This document shows positions 31,454-40,019 of a stretch of 49,601 bases of DNA, piece after piece (positions within the stretch are counted from its first letter, which is position 1; each line of letters starts with the position of its first letter). This stretch comes from Bacteroidota bacterium (GTDB taxonomy: Bacteria > Bacteroidota > Bacteroidia > Chitinophagales > Chitinophagaceae). The stretch is taken from contig JAFAEW010000121.1 in NCBI GenBank assembly GCA_023423835.1, positions 1 to 49,601 on the forward strand. The letters are read 5' to 3'. Below the pieces are notes generated by a model. The model searched no databases. It was given only the letters and a program-made list of their open reading frames with translations, and was not told the DNA's origin. Made by a program: the position numbers and the translations under genes.

Positions 31454-33187
31454 TTAATTGCCGACATCAACCTGATCGGGCAGCCTGCCATTTTTTTTCG
31501 AGAGCTTGCTCTTTTTATAGCCGTATAAAAAGTAGAAAGCCAATCCCAGCAGAAGCCATCCTGCAAACCATGCCCAGTTTTCACCCGTCATTCCCGTCAG
31601 TAAATAACTGCAGGTTGATAATCCCATTAATGGAATGAGAGAATAATTTTTGATGAAACTGAGAATTGCCAGGAAGATCATCAATATCCAAAAAATAATA
31701 CTGCTGATATTCAAAGAGGCATTGTCTTCATGAATATCAAACAGTCCCGTGAAATAATGATTGTCTAACAGATAGGCGGCTATCATGGCCACGATTACGA
31801 TCAAGGGAAACAAAAATTTGGATCCAATAAACGGCATATTGAATTTTCCGGCTTCCTTTTCCCGCTTGGGGATCAATAACACACCGCCACACACCAGTAC
31901 GAATGCAAACAGCGTTGCGATGCTCGTAAAGTCGAGGATGAATGTTTTGTCGGTAAACAGGATGGGAATGCCCACGAGAAATCCGGTAACGATGGTTGAG
32001 AACGAAGGCGTTTTAAATTTGGGATGAATGCGTTCAAAAGCAGGCGGAAGTAAGCCGTCTCTGCTCATGCTCATCCATATTCTCGGTTGTCCCATTTGGA
32101 AAACAAGCAATACGCTCGACATCGCGATGATGGCCGCGAGGGAAACGATAAACTGCATCCAGTTTACACCTTCTGCTTCAAATATTTTTGACAGTGGATC
32201 GCCCACGCCCTCGAAAAGCCGGTAGTTTAAGACGCCCGTCAGCACGAGTGCCAGCAGGATATAAACAACCGTACAAATTACGAGCGAATAGATCATCGAT
32301 TTCGGAAGGTCGCGTTGCGGATTTTTGCTTTCTTCAGCCATTACACTGATTGCATCAAAGCCGATATAGGCAAAAAATACGCTGCTTACGGCGGTCATAA
32401 CCCCTGCAAATCCATTCGGCATAAAAGCTTTTACGCCTGCATCATTTGCGGGATGCCAGTTGTCGGGATCGATATAATAGGCACCCACACAAATGACGAG
32501 CACAACGATCAACAATTTAAGGATCACCATAATATTGCTGAAGTTTTTCGACTCTTTTATCCCGATGTAAACCAGCGAAGTAATGGCGATATTGATCGCA
32601 AGTGCCGGCAGGTCGAAGATGATTTTAAGACCGTTTACAACCGGCGCTGATTGCCACGCATTGATGAGTTCAATGTTCGAGGATCCGCCCAAAAAAGCCT
32701 TTTTTGCTTCCCCATAACTCGTGGCAAGATAATCAGGCAGATGAATACCTATACGGTGAAGAAAGGAAGTGAAATAATCGCTCCATGAAAAGGCAACGTA
32801 AATATTGCCGATCGAATATTCCATAATGAGTGCCCAGCCGATTATCCATGCAAACAATTCTCCAAATGAGGCGTAAGCGTAGGTATAGGCGCTGCCGGCA
32901 ACGGGAATGCGGCTGGCAAATTCGGCATAACATAAAGCCGTAAATCCGCAGGCGATTCCGCAGATGATAAACAAATAAATAACGCCCGGTCCACCTTTGA
33001 AAACGGCTTCTCCGAGACTGCTGAAACTTCCTGCGCCAATGATAGCCGCTATTCCAATAAATGTCAGATCGCGAACGCTTAGTACCCGTTTCAGACGGCT
33101 TGCACCGCCGTGCGCCGCCTCATCATTTCTTGCCGCATCTCTTAAGATTTTTTCTATCGTTTTCTTCCGGAAAAGCGGATGACCCAT
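31454..33187 (-). CDS. APC-family amino acid permease (CAT-like)
   Basis: A 577-residue inner-membrane transporter with about 12-14 hydrophobic segments. The N-terminal LSVRDLTFIGIAAIIGAGSFSSLG and later ALCYAEFASRIPVAGSAYTYAYA are consensus features of the amino acid-polyamine-organocation superfamily, closest in layout to cationic amino acid transporters. The cytoplasmic start KKTIEKILRDAARND fits that group. The substrate cannot be fixed. The serine hydrolase follows at 31 bp and the prenyl synthase precedes at 91 bp on the same strand, so they may share a transcript. Confidence 0.9.
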   Translation of the reverse strand: MGHPLFRKKTIEKILRDAARNDEAAHGGASRLKRVLSVRDLTFIGIAAIIGAGSFSSLGEAVFKGGPGVIYLFIICGIACGFTALCYAEFASRIPVAGSAYTYAYASFGELFAWIIGWALIMEYSIGNIYVAFSWSDYFTSFLHRIGIHLPDYLATSYGEAKKAFLGGSSNIELINAWQSAPVVNGLKIIFDLPALAINIAITSLVYIGIKESKNFSNIMVILKLLIVVLVICVGAYYIDPDNWHPANDAGVKAFMPNGFAGVMTAVSSVFFAYIGFDAISVMAEESKNPQRDLPKSMIYSLVICTVVYILLALVLTGVLNYRLFEGVGDPLSKIFEAEGVNWMQFIVSLAAIIAMSSVLLVFQMGQPRIWMSMSRDGLLPPAFERIHPKFKTPSFSTIVTGFLVGIPILFTDKTFILDFTSIATLFAFVLVCGGVLLIPKREKEAGKFNMPFIGSKFLFPLIVIVAMIAAYLLDNHYFTGLFDIHEDNASLNISSIIFWILMIFLAILSFIKNYSLIPLMGLSTCSYLLTGMTGENWAWFAGWLLLGLAFYFLYGYKKSKLSKKNGRLPDQVDVGN

Positions 33188-33278
33188 CGCAATTGTTTTG
33201 TTTAATAAAAAAATATTTTTCTCTTTCTGTTTCCTCTTTCAGTTGCTAAAAGTATCAAAGCCAAAAACAATGGCCAAC

Positions 33279-34247
33279 TCAATTTTCTCGTTGAATTAAA
33301 TATCCCGCCAGATCTTTCAGGCTTTGTTTCCTGCTTCTGATGACTGCAATTTCTTCCAGGTGTTTGAAGGCATCTTCCACATATTTCTGTTTCAGATGAA
33401 TCGCCCATTTCGGGATTTCGAGCTCCCGGAAAATATTGAGAATATTCTTCAATTTTTCCGTTTCATTGGTGGCTGCCATCCAATATTTCAGAGCGGTTTT
33501 TTGCTGCTCATTCGCCAGTTCCATTGCTCTTACCAGAAGAAAGGTTTTTTTATTTTGACGAATATCACCACCCACATCCTTTCCGAATTTTTCCGGATCG
33601 CCAAATGCATCAAGATAATCGTCCTGAATTTGAAAAGCGATGCCAAGATTTCTGCCAAACTCGTAAATATGGTGCCTGTTTCCCTTGCTCGCCCCTCCCA
33701 ATATTGCACCCATTTTCAACGCGGCTGCCAGTAATACAGATGTCTTCAGCTCGATCATCTCTAAATAGTCTGTCAGCGAAACTTCCTCCTGGTTTTCAAA
33801 ATCCATATCGAGTTGCTGACCTTCACAAACCTCCTTGGCAGTTTTATTAAACAAAGCCATAACCTTCTTCGAATTGGAGGGATGGATCTCATTTAAATAC
33901 TGATAAGCCATCACCAATAAAACATCACCCGACAGCAATGCGGTAGGTTCTCCAAATTTTTCATGAACGGTTGCCTTCGACCGCCGCACCGGCGCTTTAT
34001 CCATTATGTCATCGTGAATGAGCGTGAAATTATGAAATATCTCAATGGCGATGGCAAGGTTCCAGGTGTCGCTGTTGATCTCGTCAAACAGTTCATTGCC
34101 CATCAGACACAAAACCGGTCTTACCCTCTTCCCACCAAGATCCAAAAAATAGCGGCAGGCATCATAAAGGTTTTTGGGTGAATCCGGAATTGCGATTTTT
34201 TCAAACTTTGTCGTAAAAGCAGCAGATAATTCTTTAAATGAATGCAT
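33279..34247 (-). CDS. Polyprenyl (geranylgeranyl/farnesyl-type) diphosphate synthase
   Basis: A trans-isoprenyl diphosphate synthase of 322 residues that extends allylic diphosphates with isopentenyl diphosphate. GGKRVRP at 38-44 binds IPP; DDIMD at 79-83 is the first aspartate motif and DDYLD at 209-213 the second. The residue five places before the first motif is Phe74, an aromatic that often shortens the product, so a C15-C20 product is more likely than a long chain; this is inference from the known chain-length rule. It provides prenyl precursors for quinones, carotenoids or hopanoids. A perfect palindrome lies directly upstream of the start codon. Confidence 0.92.
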   Translation of the reverse strand: MHSFKELSAAFTTKFEKIAIPDSPKNLYDACRYFLDLGGKRVRPVLCLMGNELFDEINSDTWNLAIAIEIFHNFTLIHDDIMDKAPVRRSKATVHEKFGEPTALLSGDVLLVMAYQYLNEIHPSNSKKVMALFNKTAKEVCEGQQLDMDFENQEEVSLTDYLEMIELKTSVLLAAALKMGAILGGASKGNRHHIYEFGRNLGIAFQIQDDYLDAFGDPEKFGKDVGGDIRQNKKTFLLVRAMELANEQQKTALKYWMAATNETEKLKNILNIFRELEIPKWAIHLKQKYVEDAFKHLEEIAVIRSRKQSLKDLAGYLIQREN

Positions 34248-34248
34248 G

Positions 34249-34262
34249 TGATAAATTTATCA
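34249..34262. promoter_or_regulatory. 14-bp perfect palindrome at the prenyl synthase start
   Basis: TGATAAATTTATCA is self-complementary and ends one base from the start codon at 34247, within the divergent gap to the S1 gene. TGAT-N6-ATCA spacing is like that of CRP/FNR-type sites; the binding protein is unknown. Confidence 0.4.
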
Positions 34263-34366
34263 GAGGTTGCTAAGGTATTAAGATTAATTATTTGGAACAT
34301 CAGTCAGTCAAAACGAATTGTAGTGGAAAGATAACAAAACGTTTTTGAGGCACGAATTGATTGAGA

Positions 34367-35221
34367 ATGATTAATTTGCATTCTATGGTTGAAGCGGGAA
34401 CGTTTGCAGTAATGAAAGTTTTACGCCTCGTCGATTTTGGTGCTTATCTCGATGACGGTGCAAAAGGGGTTTTATTGCCCAAAAGATTTGTTCCCGAAGG
34501 TTTAAAGGAAGGCGATGACATCAAAGTTTTTCTATACCACGATTCCGAAAACCGGATGATTGCCACCACCCAAATCCCAAAAGCACAATTGGGCGAGATT
34601 GCAGCTTTAACCTGTGTGAGCGCCACTCCTCAGGGTGCATTTCTCGACTGGGGCCTGATGAAAGATCTTTTCGTTCCCAAATCGCAGCAACTTAGCCCGA
34701 TGGTCAAGGGTGAGACTTACATCGTAAAAATTTACCGCGATGAACAAACAGGACGGCTGGCGGCAACCCAAAAGATTGACCGGTTTCTCAACAACGAGGA
34801 GATCGATCTTAAAGAATTGCAGCTGGTAGATCTGTTTATCTACCGGCGGAGCGACATAGGATATGTGGCCATCATCAGCAACAAATACTCCGGTATTTTG
34901 CATTTCAATGATGTTTTCCGTGATATTGCTATCGGCCAGCATTACGAGGGTTATATCAAAAATATCCGGGAAAATAATAAGATCGATGTTGCCCTCGGAA
35001 AACCCGGATACCAGCGGGTAGAGGATGAAAAGCAAAAGATTCTGCGGCTACTCGATGAGTACAACGGATTTCTTCCGTTTAACGATAAGTCTGATCCTGC
35101 TGAGGTTTACAATTTTTTTGGAATGAGTAAAAAGCTGTTTAAAATGACAACCGGTTCGCTCTTTAAGGAAAAAAAGATCAGTTTCACACCGGAAGGCATA
35201 AAACTGACCAAAACCAGCTAA
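34367..35221 (+). CDS. S1 RNA-binding protein, CvfB family
   Basis: A 284-residue RNA-binding protein with tandem S1-like OB domains and a C-terminal winged-helix (about 225-284), the CvfB plan. The start of the first domain VLRLVDFGAYLDDGAKGVLLPKRFVPEG, then WGLMKDLFVPKSQQ and IISNKYSGILHFNDVFRDI are characteristic. CvfB proteins affect virulence and translation or RNA turnover in other bacteria; here the role is from family. Starts at ATG 34367 or 34385 are both possible; the second matches the usual family N-terminus more closely, the first is given as the longer call. It converges with the hybrid kinase gene, 17 bp apart. Confidence 0.88.
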   Translation: MINLHSMVEAGTFAVMKVLRLVDFGAYLDDGAKGVLLPKRFVPEGLKEGDDIKVFLYHDSENRMIATTQIPKAQLGEIAALTCVSATPQGAFLDWGLMKDLFVPKSQQLSPMVKGETYIVKIYRDEQTGRLAATQKIDRFLNNEEIDLKELQLVDLFIYRRSDIGYVAIISNKYSGILHFNDVFRDIAIGQHYEGYIKNIRENNKIDVALGKPGYQRVEDEKQKILRLLDEYNGFLPFNDKSDPAEVYNFFGMSKKLFKMTTGSLFKEKKISFTPEGIKLTKTS

Positions 35222-35238
35222 AAAACGTTCAGCTCGTA

Positions 35239-36333
35239 TTACGAATTTAGAAGCTGATTTGGAATCTCCAGCGTAAAACAGCAATACTCTCCTGCCGTTG
35301 AACTCACCTCAATCGTTCCACCCAATTTCTGGAGCGCTTCTTTTACAATGTACAATCCTATTCCAAGACCATCTGCTGAATTATCGGTGCGGAAAAACAT
35401 CTGAAACACATCCTCCAGAAATTCCTTTTGAATGCCGATACCATTGTCTTCAATCTTAATGAAAGCATTGGTTTCGGTTACATCGATTTTTATCCTGACC
35501 GTTTTATCCGGCTCGTCGGGTCGCATAAATTTCGTGGCATTGCTGATGAGATTATCCAGGATGATGGTAATCCGGAAAAAGTCATTCACGAATTCAACCG
35601 GCTGATTGATGTCAACTTCAAACCTGATGGCAGGTTGTTGCAGGCTGAGCGGATGAATGGAATTTTCGATCAGCGATCTGAAATCTATTTTTTCGAGCGT
35701 TTCAGTGAACCGCAGATTTTTATAGTACTCGATAATCTTCCTGATGTACAGATTGATTTTTTGTGTGCAGGTACCGATGATTCTCAGGTACTCCTCATCC
35801 TCTTCTTTATAATCCTTGGGATCCATCAGGTGCAAAATGCCGATGATGGAGGCGAGCGGCCCTCTTAAGTCATGCGCTGTGCTGTAAACAAAACGGTTTA
35901 ATTCATCATTGACCTTTTGCAGTTCTACCATCTTAAGCTCCAATGACCTTCTTGTATTGTAGATGTCGTAGGCGTTGTTGATGGCATTTTCCAGTTCCAG
36001 TTCATCCCAGGGCTTGTTGATATACCGGTAAATGTGACCTTTGTTGATGGCGTCAATGATTGCTTCAGCATCAGTATAACCGGTGAGCAGGATGCGAATA
36101 ATGTTTGGATGACTGATGCGGATCTGCTGTAAAAATTCAACACCGGTTACCTTTGGCATCCGTTGATCGGCTATGACAATCTGGATATCATTTTCGTTGA
36201 CGATTTGTAAGCCTTCCTCTGCTGATTTTGCCGTATAGATACGATATTTTCGCCTGAAGCCCGCATAGAAGGCCGTGAGGTTATTAATTTCATCGTCTAC
36301 ATAAAGAATAGTTATCTGGGCTTCGTTTTTCAT
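35239..36333 (-). CDS. Receiver–histidine kinase hybrid
   Basis: A 364-residue cytoplasmic signalling protein with the receiver first: residues 5-125 (acidic pocket Asp13/Asp14, phospho-acceptor Asp56 in ADQRMP, Thr84, Lys107 in NKPWDE), a coiled-coil linker, a HisKA helix with His154 in STAHDLRGPLAS, and a HATPase domain (NLISNATKF N-box; DNGIGI, GLGIGLYIVKE G-boxes). There is no sensor or membrane segment, so its kinase is probably controlled by phosphorylation of its own receiver, likely from the receptor kinase encoded 10 bp upstream. It is the last gene of the signalling operon. The receiver resembles that of the divergent regulator at 40020. Confidence 0.92.
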   Translation of the reverse strand: MKNEAQITILYVDDEINNLTAFYAGFRRKYRIYTAKSAEEGLQIVNENDIQIVIADQRMPKVTGVEFLQQIRISHPNIIRILLTGYTDAEAIIDAINKGHIYRYINKPWDELELENAINNAYDIYNTRRSLELKMVELQKVNDELNRFVYSTAHDLRGPLASIIGILHLMDPKDYKEEDEEYLRIIGTCTQKINLYIRKIIEYYKNLRFTETLEKIDFRSLIENSIHPLSLQQPAIRFEVDINQPVEFVNDFFRITIILDNLISNATKFMRPDEPDKTVRIKIDVTETNAFIKIEDNGIGIQKEFLEDVFQMFFRTDNSADGLGIGLYIVKEALQKLGGTIEVSSTAGEYCCFTLEIPNQLLNS

Positions 36334-36343
36334 AATTGTTTTT

Positions 36344-38521
36344 CTACTTTGCCGGGTGTGTATAAGGAAGCTTTATAATAAATTCAGCGCCTGCTCCCGG
36401 TTCAGAAATAATTTCGATCCTGCCGTTATGTTCCTGTACTATTTTAAATACAATTGCCATTCCCAACCCTGTACCCGTTCCCACTTCTTTGGTCGTGAAA
36501 AAGGGTTCGAAAATCTTATGCTTTACCGTTTCGCTCATTCCCACACCCGTATCCTTGATGGAAATCTTCACGCAATTGTCGGGAATGTCTTCCGTGGTAA
36601 TAATAATCTTTTCCTCGGGTTGATGATGCTCTTTGCTTTTTATGGCCTGAATTGCGTTGTTAATAATATTCAGAAACACCTGGTTCAGTTTACCTGCCTG
36701 GCATTCGATATTGCCGTTTGCCGCAAAATGCTTTTCGATTTTGATGTATTCAGGAAGGCTGTTTCTGAGAATGATGAGGGTTGAGCGAATGCCTTCATGC
36801 ACATTTGCCACTTTTAATTCGCTTTCATCAAGACGGCTGAAAATTCTAAGTCCTCTCACGATCTCCGCCGTTCGTTGTGCTCCGTCCTCAATTCCTTCTA
36901 TCAGACTTTTTATTTCAGATTGAATGTATGGCAAGTCCACGCGGTTTAGCATTGCCTCCACTTCCTTCAGTTTTTGCTCCACCGCCGATCTGTCGGAAGC
37001 ATGCAGGTTTTCATATTCTTTGATGATCGAGAAAAGGTCTTCGATATCCAGCCTAAGCGGTTTGATGTTTGACTTTACAAAATTGATCGGATTGTTGATC
37101 TCATGGGCAATGCCGGCCGTAAGCTGACCGAGCGAGGCCATTTTTTCCGCTTCTACCAATTGCAACTGCGTTGCCTTGAGGTTGTCGAGTGCCCGTAACA
37201 GCTGATGGTTGCTGTTTTGTAATTCATCGGTCCTTTCCGCCACTTTTTGCTCGAGCATCTGATTTTGTTCGAGGATAAGCCTTTCACTTTCCCTCGAAAT
37301 TTTTAAAGCATAATTTTGGGTTTCCTCTTTTTCCTTCCGCAGGAGATTGATTCTGTCTGCCAGTGCAAATGAAAGCAAAACCGCTTCAATTGCCGATCCG
37401 ATGTAGAGGATATAAGAAGTAAAAATGGTGTGTGGAACAAAATTGAGGTTTCTGAAAATTGAAATGATAATGGTGGAGGAAAAAGCTATCCACGAAATGA
37501 AATAAAAGTAAGCGGGACGATATCCTTTTTTGGCGATGTAGAATGAAAATATAATCGAAAATAAGGCGCCTAACAGCGTTGCCAGGTTAATCAGGGCGTA
37601 GGCAACGAAACCCTGATCGGTCAAACAGAAGACGATGGCGACCGAATAGATGATGATGACCGATATAAACATCCAATGGCCGATCTTACTGTTAAACCGC
37701 GTTCGGAGAAATGAAATCGCAAAGAAAATCGCCGCCATTCCCGCAAAGCAGGTAGTAAGCGGAACGGCGTAATCATTTAGCTGCGGCTCATTACCCCAAA
37801 AAAAGTAAAACGCGTATCCGCTGTTCGTAATCTGTGCCAGCAACAAAAGGGCGATATAAAATATGTAAATGAGATACGAATTATCTCTGATGGAAATATA
37901 AATAAACAGGTTGTAGAGGAAGATGGCCAGGATAAGTCCGGTATACAGGCTTACAATTAGTGATTGAATGTTTAATGTTTTATTTACGTAGAAGGAATTG
38001 GCAACAATCAAAGGCAACTGCAGCGGGTGATCACTCCGGAAAGAAAGGTAAAACGTTTGTTGTGCAGCGGGCTGGTTTGACAACGGAAAAACATAGGCCG
38101 GACTTTCGACATATTGTTCTCCGGTGGCAGGAAGGGAATTTCCTTTCGTGCTCAAAAGCTGAAGGGAGTCCGCGGTTAACCGGTAAAAACGGATCAGCGA
38201 AATGTTGGAGTAGGGGAGATAAAGAAACAGTGGCTGTTCCGGATGGTCGTTCTGCACGGTAAATCTTATCCAGATTGTATAATGCGAGGGCGCAAAATTC
38301 AGAATCGAATAGGCCGAGGGTTGAAAGTCTTTTACATTCAAAATCTGATTTTTGTCCAGTGACGAGGTAGAGTCCACAAAAATTTCTGTGTATCGTCCAA
38401 CGGGCTGATCGGTTTCGGATTTTGGATAATGATACACACCCTGACCCGCTGCTGTAAAGCAGATGGCTGTTAACAACAGTAAAAGAAAGGGTTTATATCT
38501 GAATTTCTCTACCCGCTTCAT
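36344..38521 (-). CDS. 7TMR-DISM receptor histidine kinase
   Basis: A 725-residue membrane receptor. After a signal peptide (about 1-26, ending in AAGQ) come an extracellular 7TMR-DISMED2-like beta domain (about 30-180), seven membrane helices (about 190-395), a coiled coil, then HisKA (His473 in TAGIAHEINNPINFVKSN) and HATPase (GVGMSETVKHKIFEPFFTTKE, GTGLGMAIVFKI). The extracellular domain resembles carbohydrate-binding folds and is thought to bind small ligands; the ligand is unknown. It follows the methyltransferase gene with a 3-bp gap and precedes the hybrid kinase by 10 bp, so it belongs to a single operon. Confidence 0.93.
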   Translation of the reverse strand: MKRVEKFRYKPFLLLLLTAICFTAAGQGVYHYPKSETDQPVGRYTEIFVDSTSSLDKNQILNVKDFQPSAYSILNFAPSHYTIWIRFTVQNDHPEQPLFLYLPYSNISLIRFYRLTADSLQLLSTKGNSLPATGEQYVESPAYVFPLSNQPAAQQTFYLSFRSDHPLQLPLIVANSFYVNKTLNIQSLIVSLYTGLILAIFLYNLFIYISIRDNSYLIYIFYIALLLLAQITNSGYAFYFFWGNEPQLNDYAVPLTTCFAGMAAIFFAISFLRTRFNSKIGHWMFISVIIIYSVAIVFCLTDQGFVAYALINLATLLGALFSIIFSFYIAKKGYRPAYFYFISWIAFSSTIIISIFRNLNFVPHTIFTSYILYIGSAIEAVLLSFALADRINLLRKEKEETQNYALKISRESERLILEQNQMLEQKVAERTDELQNSNHQLLRALDNLKATQLQLVEAEKMASLGQLTAGIAHEINNPINFVKSNIKPLRLDIEDLFSIIKEYENLHASDRSAVEQKLKEVEAMLNRVDLPYIQSEIKSLIEGIEDGAQRTAEIVRGLRIFSRLDESELKVANVHEGIRSTLIILRNSLPEYIKIEKHFAANGNIECQAGKLNQVFLNIINNAIQAIKSKEHHQPEEKIIITTEDIPDNCVKISIKDTGVGMSETVKHKIFEPFFTTKEVGTGTGLGMAIVFKIVQEHNGRIEIISEPGAGAEFIIKLPYTHPAK

Positions 38522-38524
38522 TAG

Positions 38525-39163
38525 CTACCAGATAAATGGAAACAACTTTTTTTTGTCCCTGGCATAACTGGTGTAGATGTCACCAAAATGCTCAACCAGC
38601 ACTTTTTCTTCTGAACGGATGCGGATGTAATAAACGATTGTAAGGAGAAAAATTGTGAGAAAGATGCTGAATACGCTCTCCAGAAAGACTGCTATACCCG
38701 CAATCATGAGGAATGCGCCGGTATAACTCGGATGCCGTACGATGGCGTAAGGTCCGGTTTTAATCAGCTGGTGTTCTTTCTTGATCCTGACGGTGGCAGT
38801 AAAGTTTCGTCCCATCGTTCTGATGGCCCAGATCCTGAAGCCGATGCCGCCGAGCATCATCGCTAATCCGAGCACCGATAGCGGATCGAGCTGTACAGAT
38901 GGGATTCCCCAGTAGGCCCATTCGATTTCGGCTATGATAACACAAAAACAGGTAGCGCCGATGATCAATAAGACCGAATTTTTATCGGTATTACGATTTT
39001 CTTTAGTTTCAGTAACCGTAAATTTCGGTTGTGTCAGTAGCAGCAACATGCCCGTAATGGCAATCATTATGGCTTTAAATGTGAGCAGCAATGGCGGATT
39101 CCCGATCAGAGGTAACACCACTACAAACAGGGTCATTAATAAGGCAAAAACAAGTTTATTCAT
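38525..39163 (-). CDS. Isoprenylcysteine carboxyl methyltransferase-like membrane protein
   Basis: A 212-residue protein with about five hydrophobic segments and the ICMT/PEMT-type S-adenosylmethionine signature near the C-terminus: TGPYAIVRHPSYTGAFLMIAG, then RSEEKVLVEHFGDIYTSYARDKKKLFPFIW. In eukaryotes the family methylates prenylated cysteine; bacterial relatives methylate phospholipids or other small substrates, and many are uncharacterised. The start codon overlaps the stop of the upstream acyltransferase-like gene (ATGA), so the two are translated together. Methylation of the molecule made by that neighbour is possible but inferred. Confidence 0.85.
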   Translation of the reverse strand: MNKLVFALLMTLFVVVLPLIGNPPLLLTFKAIMIAITGMLLLLTQPKFTVTETKENRNTDKNSVLLIIGATCFCVIIAEIEWAYWGIPSVQLDPLSVLGLAMMLGGIGFRIWAIRTMGRNFTATVRIKKEHQLIKTGPYAIVRHPSYTGAFLMIAGIAVFLESVFSIFLTIFLLTIVYYIRIRSEEKVLVEHFGDIYTSYARDKKKLFPFIW

Positions 39164-39894
39164 AGAATTTTACGCTTTTGTTGTGCTTCGTAGCCGACTT
39201 CAAGTTCGAAAAAAACACGTAAGGTGATGTTTTTAAACGGAGATTTTTCGGTGGTTACAAACCGCTTTTTCTCTTTCATTTCCATGATCTTATCCTTTTC
39301 CCTCGCATGTGCGAATGGAAGATTTACAGCATCCTCCAGCACCACTGCAGTAGCCAGAAGATCTAATTTCGGATAATAAAACATGCCCTGGTTGCCTACC
39401 TCGGTAAGAATGCGGCTTCCCACCCATTTATTGAACCTCACTGTTAGCGGCGAACAGAGAAAGAAGAGTGATTTTATGTTAATCTGTTCGCAAATGCTGG
39501 CTGCGGCACGCAGTGGAAACAGGCTTCCGATACCATATCCGGCAACCTCCCTCGAATTCCATAACCCACCCAGTTCACCTGCCCCGTTTTTGTCGGCATA
39601 CGATTTTATCACATCCCTGATTCTGCCATCGAGCGGAGCGGTGGCTTCCTCAATGGGAAGCGGTTCAATGCCATCTGCAACATGAATGCGGGCGCCACCC
39701 AGTAATCGGTTGTCTCCCATCGTTTCAACCACTACCACATATACTGACGGATTGAATGCCCAGGATATATTATTGGTAGTAACCATGGCAATTCCATGAT
39801 TTTCCAAGACTTTACGGTGACCTTCATAAAACTTCTCGCAGGTATCATAATCGTCTATTGCTCTGAATGCTCTAATGCGGATATCTGTTACCAT
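39160..39894 (-). CDS. GNAT-fold, autoinducer-synthase-like protein (tentative)
   Basis: A 244-residue cytoplasmic protein, first gene of the signalling operon. I read it as an acyl-CoA/ACP N-acyltransferase (GNAT) fold. LLGGARIHV occupies the beta-4 position as in LuxI and FeeM-type enzymes; it is followed by LWNSREVAGYGIGSLFPLRAAASICEQ, which fits the conserved strand and the helix after it, and then FNKWVG near the acceptor pocket. The LuxI core residues are not all recognisable, so a known acyl-homoserine lactone synthase is not claimed. The family, substrate and product are unknown. Overlap with the ICMT-like gene is 4 bp. Confidence 0.55.
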   Translation of the reverse strand: MVTDIRIRAFRAIDDYDTCEKFYEGHRKVLENHGIAMVTTNNISWAFNPSVYVVVVETMGDNRLLGGARIHVADGIEPLPIEEATAPLDGRIRDVIKSYADKNGAGELGGLWNSREVAGYGIGSLFPLRAAASICEQINIKSLFFLCSPLTVRFNKWVGSRILTEVGNQGMFYYPKLDLLATAVVLEDAVNLPFAHAREKDKIMEMKEKKRFVTTEKSPFKNITLRVFFELEVGYEAQQKRKIL

Positions 39895-39950
39895 TTTTAT
39901 CCTGTAGACCGGGCTCTAAATACTGGATTAATTATTTTTAAAGATAAAAT

Positions 39951-39970
39951 TAATATTTGTGCAAATATTA
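39951..39970. promoter_or_regulatory. 20-bp inverted repeat between divergent signalling genes
   Basis: TAATATTTG and CAAATATTA are perfect 9-bp arms around TG, in the 125-bp AT-rich gap between the acyltransferase-like gene and the response regulator. Each strand carries AATATTTG, one mismatch from the -7 consensus, so the site could be operator and promoter for both directions. Confidence 0.45.
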
Positions 39971-40019
39971 CATTCTAATATATTATTTAACTTGCAGTCA
40001 GGTATTAAATTATCCTTAA

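Noticed and set aside
31423..31584. Longer serine hydrolase start inside the permease gene
   Set aside because: The extra residues are translated from permease sequence in another frame and are not protein-like; the hydrophobic anchor begins at 31422.
39951..39970. A lux box proper
   Set aside because: The length fits, but there is no LuxR gene and the sequence is unlike the known lux box consensus.
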